From: Biancaea sappan
Lineage: Eukaryota; Streptophyta; Magnoliopsida; Fabales; Fabaceae
NCBI GenBank assembly: GCA_037074585.1
Contig: CM073496.1
Span: 49,045,001 to 49,109,000, forward strand
Length of the DNA: 64,000 bases
Direction: 5' to 3'
Under the pieces are notes generated by a model, which searched no databases, had not been told where the DNA came from, and saw nothing but the letters and a program-made list of their open reading frames with translations. Position numbers and translations under genes: made by a program. This document shows positions 57,026 to 64,000 of the stretch, piece by piece (positions within the stretch are counted from its first letter, which is position 1; each line of letters begins with the position of its first letter).

Positions 57026-59103
57026 TGTAATACCCATGAAAAATAAAATATAAATGCGTGTTTTCAAACTACTGTTACTATTTACGTATATGGTACTGTT
57101 CATTTATACAATCAAAATGTCAAATACTAGATGTGGTTTGGTTATAAGAGAAAACTAGAAAGAAGTTTGTAGGAGAAAATGACGTTTTATGTGTAAAAAT
57201 ACCCTCAGGGACTAAATTGAAAGGACTGAATTGAAAAGAAACTTAAAGGTTTAAGGTGAAAGGATAGTTTTCCCTTTAAAGTTTCTAATAGTAAATAAAC
57301 GAAAATTTTCTATCGTACGCGTAAGGTGCACAGTAACTGCATTATTAGAAATGTCATTTTTATGAATAGTAAATTGAATATTTTATTAGCGCATAGTGTC
57401 AAATAGTACCCTTGACTTTTGCTATAAATAGGCCCTTCCATTTCACTTCTAAACTCACACCTTCAACTTCTCTTCTTCCCTCCTTAAGTTTCTCTTGCTC
57501 CGACGCTAGGCTTCTGAGATTTTGGGCCTTTCCGTTTTTGCTTAGGTAAGGATACTATGCCCTTTCTATGTCTTTCAAATTTTAGAAGTTATTTTCTTAA
57601 GTATGCTCTGTGGTTGCGGCTTTGGCCGATCTTCCACATCAGAAAAACTGTCGTTAGCTGTTATTTTGATTCTCTGATTACCGAAATAGAATATAATCTA
57701 TGGAGAATACATGTCTAGGAAAGTTCTGGCTAAGGAAAGACCTGGTTTTTAAGTGTGTCCAGTGTGACCCTCCACTCTTTCCTGGGAACTTACCTGGTGT
57801 ACTCTTTTACAGATTGTATTCTGTATTTCCGGTATAAATAGTACCCGTACGTATGAATAGTGACCATATGAATAGTACCGTATGTATGAATAGTGACCAT
57901 ATGAATAGTACCCGTACGTATGAACAGTATCTGTACGAAAATGATCTTAACGTACTTTCTGTAATCTTTCATGAAAATCTCTGTAGTGGAACACTGAAAT
58001 TCACCTGCGTACTCTTGTCCGTAACGATTTAGAGAAGTGATACTCGTACGGAATCCAGGTGAGTGAAACGACCCTGTTTTAATAGAGTTTTAGCATTACT
58101 GGTGATAAAAAGTATGTCGTAGGACACTCCCAAGATTCATAGGGAGAAATTGGATTCAGAATGACGAATATAATGAGATAATTAATCCAGAAGTATGGAT
58201 AAGACAAAGCAAGTATCTCATGATGATATGAAATTTGAATCATATAGTTATATACTATACCTGTTATATGGATGAGTATTATATTGTGCTTCTGATTATG
58301 ATATGAACTGTTGTACTATTGATTGTGATTGAGCGGTACAGTACCCCCTCTCACGGCAAGGCGGAAAACCCGGGTTAAAGGGTGTCTTGACCAATGAGTG
58401 TGGAGACAACGATTCCCTCAGTAGGGATATAGCCCGGATTGGTGATAAATCCGTGAGGCGCCCTAGCTAAGAGGATGAGGTTGTGCGTCATGGCGGAAAA
58501 ATACAAAATTGGTGAGCCGGCCTGTGTGCGCTCTCCGGGATATATTGCCATTGACGAGTACTAGTATCGTTTGTTGAATTGGATGAATTTTTCTTGTATG
58601 TAATTTCTAACTATGTCTATTGGTTGAGCTTGAGCCTTCGGATATGCTTGCATGACTGGTGATGTATTTGAATTTTATTAACGCAAGGCCGATTTGCTCA
58701 CTGAGTTTAAAAGCTCACACTGTTTGTACAAACTTTTTGTTCAGATCAGGTTGCCGCCGAAGTACATCCGCTAGAGGAGTAGATCACGTTGGACCTTCCC
58801 GCTGTCGGGTAGGCCCTTCTTTTGTTATACAGTATGTTGCTCTGTAACCGTCTAGGACATCTAGGTCAGGGGTTTGGTATTTGGCTTGTATTTTAGTATG
58901 ATAATGAATTTCGTACTGAGGATCTATTATTTTTAATTAAGAAAATCTGATGTATTTTCTTTGTATTTATTAAGGAATGGTATTTTGAGAATATAGAGAT
59001 AATGACTAACGATTTTACTTGTGGGAAGAATTTATCGAAAGGCTTACAGTGATGGGATATTCATCATTGTGCCGGTCATGTGCCTAGAAAATGGGTCGTG
59101 ACA
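57026..59103 (+). repeat. 3' LTR of the Tekay-type element
   Basis: 2078 bases; 12 longer than the 5' LTR because of an 11-base block (around 57316-57326) and a single T near 58981. Confidence 0.95.
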
Positions 59104-59108
59104 GTTGT
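59104..59108. other. Target site duplication of the Tekay-type element, right copy
   Basis: GTTGT, identical to 49942-49946. Confidence 0.9.
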
Positions 59109-59772
59109 AGTCAGAATATTTGCATTTTGATTTTCTGTATTATTGTAGACAAATTAAACACCTTCTTTTTGCACTTTGTTATGAGAATATCTATGGAAAA
59201 AGAAATTTTGAACTTGACTGAACTTAATGTCATAGTACTTATTCCCTTTCAAAGGTGGTGTCTTATGTGGTCCACAAATATCAGTATGAATTGAATGTAA
59301 TTTTTGTTTCACTTTCTATTTTAATTTCTTTAAAAAGTAAGTATTTTTTTTCTCTTCATATTGGATGACCCCATATACAAGGGGTTTTCCTTCTATTTCA
59401 GGAGTCCTCTAACTATTTGATTATTCTTCATGTGGGGCACAACAATGTGATGGTAATGCCCTAGCCTTTTATGCCCAAGCTGTATTGCCTTCTTCTTGTG
59501 AAATAACAACTTGCCCATCTTTCAACATACTCAAGGCAAAGTTTTTTCCTTTCATTTTTATGTTGAACACGTTTGTACCTTCAGCATCCTTGATCACATA
59601 ACTTCTATCATTAAAATAGACTTTAAAGCATTTTCTACAAGTTGTTCAACACTAGTAAATTTTGGTCAATTTCGGGTACAAACAAAATATCATAGGTTAG
59701 TTTTAGGTTCTCTTATAGTGCTTTGGTTCACACGCCTCATAAGTCCTTTAAGATTAGAAGCTCTGATACCAC
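59109..59772 (-). pseudogene. Pol fragment (GAG-pre-integrase region) of the deleted copia element
   Basis: On the - strand, directly after the primer site, one can read FVPEIDQNLL, and then DAEGTNVFNIKMKGKNFALS and LKDGQVVISQEEGNTAWA around 59610-59470, followed by stops. This is the segment between protease and integrase in plant copia Pol. Gag and protease that should precede it are missing, so a deletion joined the leader to mid-pol. Frames are broken. Confidence 0.75.
59760..59771 (-). other. Primer binding site of the deleted copia element
   Basis: GCTCTGATACCA on the + strand, the complement of TGGTATCAGAGC, one base from the LTR at 59773. Confidence 0.9.
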
Positions 59773-60037
59773 TGTTGTGATTTTTATGAATTTTGACACT
59801 ACCAGATGGTATTCATTTATTGAATTATCAATGTTAAATTTATACATAGTTTTGTAATTGAATATATCTTGAAAATAGCTACAGATGAGACAATATACTT
59901 ATATGTTTGAATAAAAGCTACCTTCTAAGAAAATAGCAATAAACTTAATTCAAGAAAATAAATTTAAATATTCCTAAAATCTAGCAAGTTAAATTTCAAA
60001 AGATTTGATAACAAATTCTAAGACATCACCTTCAACA
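59773..60037 (-). repeat. 5' LTR of the - strand copia element
   Basis: 265 bases, TGTTGTGATT... CCTTCAACA; matches 49617-49871 with many differences and several small indels. Confidence 0.85.
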
Positions 60038-60044
60038 ATATATC

Positions 60045-60410
<366 letters not shown>

Positions 60411-60429
60411 TGGTATAAAAGCCTGGTTC
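60411..60429 (+). other. Primer binding site (initiator tRNA-Met, mutated) of the degenerate copia element
   Basis: TGGTATAAAAGCCTGGTTC differs at two positions from the usual TGGTATCAGAGC start. Confidence 0.75.
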
Positions 60430-61187
60430 AATTATTTGGTTTGTCGGTTACTGTAGCACATCGGAAAAGTTTCAGGTTTGGCTTTAAGATTTCAGATCTT
60501 GCCTCGATTTGGTTGTTTTGGAGCGTAGAAGACCGTTTTCTGCATCTTTGGTGCGTTGAAGAACGTTGGAGACTATTTTTTGGTAGTAAGAAAATTTTTA
60601 GATTTCATTTTAAAATCTCAGATCTAGCCTGATTTGTTTTTTTTTTTGGGTGTAAAAGAGACTTTTTTTTGGCATTTCTAGTGCATCAGAGACCGTTTTC
60701 CAGTTGTTTTGGTGTGTTTTTATTATTGTCGAAGTATTGTTCATCATCGGAAGTACTGTTCATCATCATCTCCATCTTTTACAACTTCGGACTACTGTAG
60801 TAGAATGGCACTGTAACAACTTAATGTACTGTAGCAAATCAGTACTGTAGTAGGCAATTGGTCAATGTTATTTTAGCAAAAGTCAAAAATCAACAATACT
60901 GTAGCAATTTGAAATTTTTTGCTAAGTTTGTTGTTCTGAACATCATTGTTCCATCAACACTACTCTGGTAAGTCACTATTTAGTTCAGGAAAGAATTATG
61001 GATTTTTGTGTGAATTTACTGGATTGTGTTGGATCTGGTGCATTTACTGGATTGAATTTTGTTGGACTTCTGTGTTGGATTTCTATCAGTGAAGTTCTGG
61101 TCAGTTTGCAAGGTTCTGAATAGATTTGTGAAATTTGATTTTTGGTTGTGAAATTTGCTAGTAATTTGTCTATTGTTGTTTGAAAAG
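60430..61187 (+). other. Leader region of the degenerate copia element
   Basis: Non-coding leader between primer site and Gag start. It contains repeated phrases (TTCAGATCTTGCCTCGATTT and CTCAGATCTAGCCTGATTTG; TGTAGCA and ACTGTAGTA runs near 60795-60905). Confidence 0.6.
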
Positions 61188-64000
61188 ATGTCGACTCATA
61201 AATTTGATATTAAGAAATTCAATGGATCGAATGATTTCACTTTGTGGAAGATAAAAATGAGGGCACTTTTGGTTTAGCAAAGAGGTGCTGGGGCATTAGA
61301 AGGAGAAGGTAAATTGCCTGACACATTGAAGGAAGAGGCGAAAAAAGAAATTTTGGCAAAGACTTATAGTGCAATACTATTGAGTCTGACTGATGAGTGT
61401 TGAGAGAAATAGTTGATGAGTCAGCTGCTGTAGGTTTGTGGAAGAAATTGGATAATAAATACCAAAAGAAGTCTCTCACAAACTAGTTATATCAGAAGTA
61501 GCATTTGTATACCATGCGGATGATAGAAAATATGCATGTGAAAGATCATCTTAATAACTTTAACCAGATTATACTACATTTACAGGGTGTTGGAGTAAGA
61601 TAGATGATGAGGATTAAGCGATTATCCTTTTGTGTTCTCTACTGAATTCATATGAGAACTTTGTTGATACTATGCTATATGGTAGAGATAGTATCTCTGT
61701 TAGTGATGTCAAGGATACTTTGCAGTCTAAAGAGCTGAAGAGAAGAGTCTCTAGTTCTAATGAGGATGGTGCAGAAGCAAGTTTGTATGTTGGCAGAGGC
61801 AGAGACACTAAAAGGGATGATGGAAAAAGAAGCAAGTCACAATCTAAGTCAAAGAACAAAAGAGGACTTCGATGTTATCACTATAAACAAAGGGGCATAT
61901 CAAGAAGAATTGTCCACAGAGGAAGAAGGGAAATGACGAGAAGCAACTAAGTAACAATGGTAGTGCTGCGATGGTGCAAGATAGTTCTGACAAAGAAGAG
62001 AACAATGATGTTCTCACAATCAGTACCTCTGGTTCTGCAAATACTTGGGTTTTGGACATATTTGCATCTTATCATATGACTTTTTCACGTGAGCTGTTTA
62101 CTTCTTTTAAGGAGTGGAATGGTGTTGTGAGATTAGGTGATGATGAGTGGCTTAGTGTTAAAGGCAGTGGTTCTGTGCAGATTCAGATGTATGATGGAAT
62201 TGTCAGGACACTTGATGCTTGGTTCGTTCCTGGTCTATAAAAGAATTTGATTTCTCTTGGTACTCTTGACAAACAAGGGTACAAGTACTCCAGAGAAGAT
62301 GAACAATTGAGAATTTTCAAAGGTGCTCTGGTTATAATGAAGGGTAAATTGCAGTATAACATTTACTTTCTGATTGGTAGTTTAGTGATGAGGACAATTG
62401 TTATATCTAAATCTTTAGGGAAGAATGATGATTGTACAAAGTTGTGGCATCACCAATTGGGACACATGAGTAAGAAAGAGCTGTTAGTTTTGAGTAAACA
62501 AGGATTGTTAGAAGGGGAGAAATTGGGAAACTGAATTTCTGCGAAGTTTGTGTTATAGGTAAACAATGCAGAGTTAAGTTCAGTTCTGGGAAGCATACTT
62601 CTATAGATGTTCTCTAGTACGTTCACTCAGACTTGTGGGGTCCTTCTTTAGTTGAATCTCATGGCAAATGCAGGTACTTTATTACTTTTATTGATGATTA
62701 CTTTAGAAAGGTTTGGGTGTATTTCTGAAATCTAAAGATAAAATATTTGGGAAGTTCAAGGAATGGAAGAACATGGTTGAAAAATGGACTTAAAAATAGG
62801 TCAAAACACTTAGAACTGATAATGGGTTAGAGTTCTTTAATGCTCAATTTGATGAGTTTTGCAAGAAGGAAGGTATAATGAGGCACTAGATTGTACGTCA
62901 TACACCACAGCAAAATAAAGTTGTAGAACGTATGAATCAAACACTGTTGTAGTGTACGAAGTGTATGCTATTAAACGTTGGTTTGTCAAAATAATTTTGG
63001 GCTAAAGCAGTTAACACTGCTTGCTATCTAGTGAATAAATCGCCATCTACTACAATTGATTTTAAGACTCCTCAAGAGGTATGATCTGGTAAACCTTCTG
63101 ATTATTCTGGCCCGCGTATATTTGGTTGTCTTCTTTATGCTAATGTGAATGATGGTAAACTAGAGCCTAGGGCAATGAAATGCATATTTCTAGGTATGCA
63201 CCTGGAGTTAAAGAGTACAAACTGTGGTATACTAAAAAGGATAAAACTCCAAAATTTATTATTAGCAGAGATGTAACTTTTGATGAATCTGCTACGTTTG
63301 GTCAGAAGGAGGAGCTTGGTAGTCATGCAGGTAATAATGATCAAAGTGCTAACCAGAAGGTGGAAATTGAAGTTTAAACTTCAAAAAAGGTTACAATAGA
63401 CTCTGTACAGCAGCCCAGGGAAGAGGAAGAATCACAACCTATAACAACAAGGAGGGAAAGGAGGAAAATTAGAAAACCGATAAGGTATACAGTTTGTGTT
63501 GATATAGTTGATATTAATTCAGTCGCTTATGCCTTGGCAGTAGGAGAAAACATTGATTTTGATGACCCAAGATTGTATAAGGAAGCAGTTGAGAGTAGAG
63601 AAATATCAGAATGACTGGTTACAATAAATGAAGAGATGTAGTCTTTTGAGAATAACGAAACATGTGATCTTGTATCGTTACCAAAGGGAGTGAAACCAGT
63701 AGGATGCAAATGGGTTTTCAAGAAGAAATAAGGTATTCCTAGAGTTGAACCAGTAAGGTTCAAAACACGACTCGTGGCAAAGGGTTTTTCATAGAAGGAG
63801 GGAATTGATTATCATAAAGTTTTCTCTCCGGTTGTGATGCATAAAACCATTGGTGTCCTTTTGTCCATGATAAGTGTTTTTAACTTGGAGTTAGAACAAC
63901 TAGATGTGAAAACTGCTTTCTTACATGGAAATTTAGAGGAGCAGATCTATATGTCACAACCAAAGGGATTTCTTGATTATGGAAAGAAAAATCATGTATG
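61188..64000 (+). pseudogene. Degenerate Gag-Pol of a Tork/Tnt1-like copia element (cut by window end)
   Basis: Gag starts at 61188 with MSTHKFDIKKFNGSNDFTLW. Many stops and shifts follow. Readable parts in order: a broken zinc knuckle near 61870 (RCYHYKQRG); protease near 62045 where the catalytic DSG reads DIF; the pre-integrase LWHHQLGHMSKKEL near 62445; integrase pieces near 62640 (FTQTCGVL, shifted), 62800 (LRTDNGLEFFNA) and 62900 (VRHTPQQNKVVERMNQTL); and reverse transcriptase from about 63700 with LVAKGFS, a stop, KEGIDYHKVFSPV and DVKTAFLHGNLEEQIYM near 63905-63950. Most in-frame stops are TAG, TAA or TGA where family members have Gln or Trp, the result of C-to-T change on either strand. 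RNase H and the 3' LTR lie beyond the window. It cannot be active. Confidence 0.9.

Larger units (their letters stand above)
49947..59103 (+). mobile_element. Intact Ty3/gypsy chromovirus, Tekay/Del type
   Basis: A complete 9157-base element: LTR 49947-52012, primer site 52017-52028, Gag-Pol ORF 52226-56980, purine tract 57012-57022, LTR 57026-59103, and exact 5-bp target duplications GTTGT on both sides. By eye the LTRs differ at 8 positions over about 2066 aligned bases (7 transitions) plus an 11-base and a 1-base indel, so divergence is about 0.4%. With plant rates of 0.7-1.3e-8 per site per year this means roughly 0.15-0.3 million years. All protein motifs are intact. LTRs of about 2 kb and a C-terminal chromodomain-like segment fit the Tekay/Del lineage. 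It could still be active if not silenced. Confidence 0.95.
49617..60037 (-). mobile_element. Internally deleted Ty1/copia element, host of the Tekay-type insertion
   Basis: Similar LTRs (49617-49871 and 59773-60037) start TGTTGTGATTTTTATGAATT and end CTTCAACA on the + strand. The purine tract (AAGGGGGAG on the - strand, 49872-49881) is beside the left LTR and the primer site (TGGTATCAGAGC on the - strand, 59771-59760) beside the right LTR, so the element is read right to left. Flanks ATGTA (49612-49616) and ATATA (60038-60042) are a probable decayed target duplication. Without the inserted Tekay element only about 744 internal bases remain: gag and most of pol are gone. The LTRs are clearly diverged, much more than those of the Tekay element inside. 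Confidence 0.85.

Overview
This is nuclear DNA of a flowering plant, almost certainly a eudicot. Evidence: AT-rich intergenic DNA, spliced cytosolic Hsc70 genes of plant type, a plant-specific HSP20-like protein family, and plant lineages of Ty3/gypsy, Ty1/copia, Helitron, hAT and LINE elements. I cannot name the species. The host genes are four: two tandem HSP20-like (alpha-crystallin domain) genes on the + strand and two tandem cytosolic Hsc70 genes on the - strand. As I recall it, Arabidopsis has the same neighbourhood (AT5G02480 HSP20-like, then AT5G02490 and AT5G02500 Hsp70), so this looks like an old chaperone cluster duplicated locally.

Layout. 1-2327: LTR related to the Tekay-type element further right. 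2.8-3.1 kb: LINE fragment. 6.6-9.3 kb and 11.3-13.9 kb: the two HSP20-like genes, each with an upstream ATG-containing exon. 15.0-24.8 kb (unit U1) and 24.9-45.9 kb (unit U2): a direct tandem duplication of one roughly 9 kb segment, each copy starting with an Hsc70 gene that has a heat-shock element in its promoter. Because U1 and U2 are paralogues, each supplies an empty site for insertions in the other. U1 alone has a MITE-like element, a processed pseudogene of a universal-stress-protein gene and an unclassified 0.8 kb block. U2 alone has a degenerate Tat/Athila-type LTR element (28498-36485) and a Helitron on the - strand (37754-42972).

The most notable structure is a Helitron (31940-35269) inserted in the 3' LTR of the Tat/Athila-type element. 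It carries pieces of two unrelated host genes in the same orientation: a phi-class glutathione S-transferase (promoter region, exons 1 and 2, part of exon 3) and one complete internal exon of a cytosolic pyruvate kinase. Both are broken. Its termini match those of the second Helitron, which still carries two decayed copies of the end of a Helitron helicase.

46.2-46.9 kb: a GC-rich non-autonomous hAT-like element with an 8-bp target duplication. 49.6-60.0 kb: a nest in which an intact, very young Tekay/Del-type chromovirus (49947-59103, exact 5-bp target duplication, 1584-residue Gag-Pol) sits inside an internally deleted copia element on the - strand. 60.0-64.0 kb: a degenerate Tork/Tnt1-like copia element whose LTR carries an uninterrupted (GT)71 tract and whose stop codons mostly look like cytosine deamination; it runs off the window end.

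I found no evidence for a new biochemical pathway, CRISPR, tRNA or rRNA. What is unusual here is transposon-made: gene capture, nesting, and duplication units that date the insertions.
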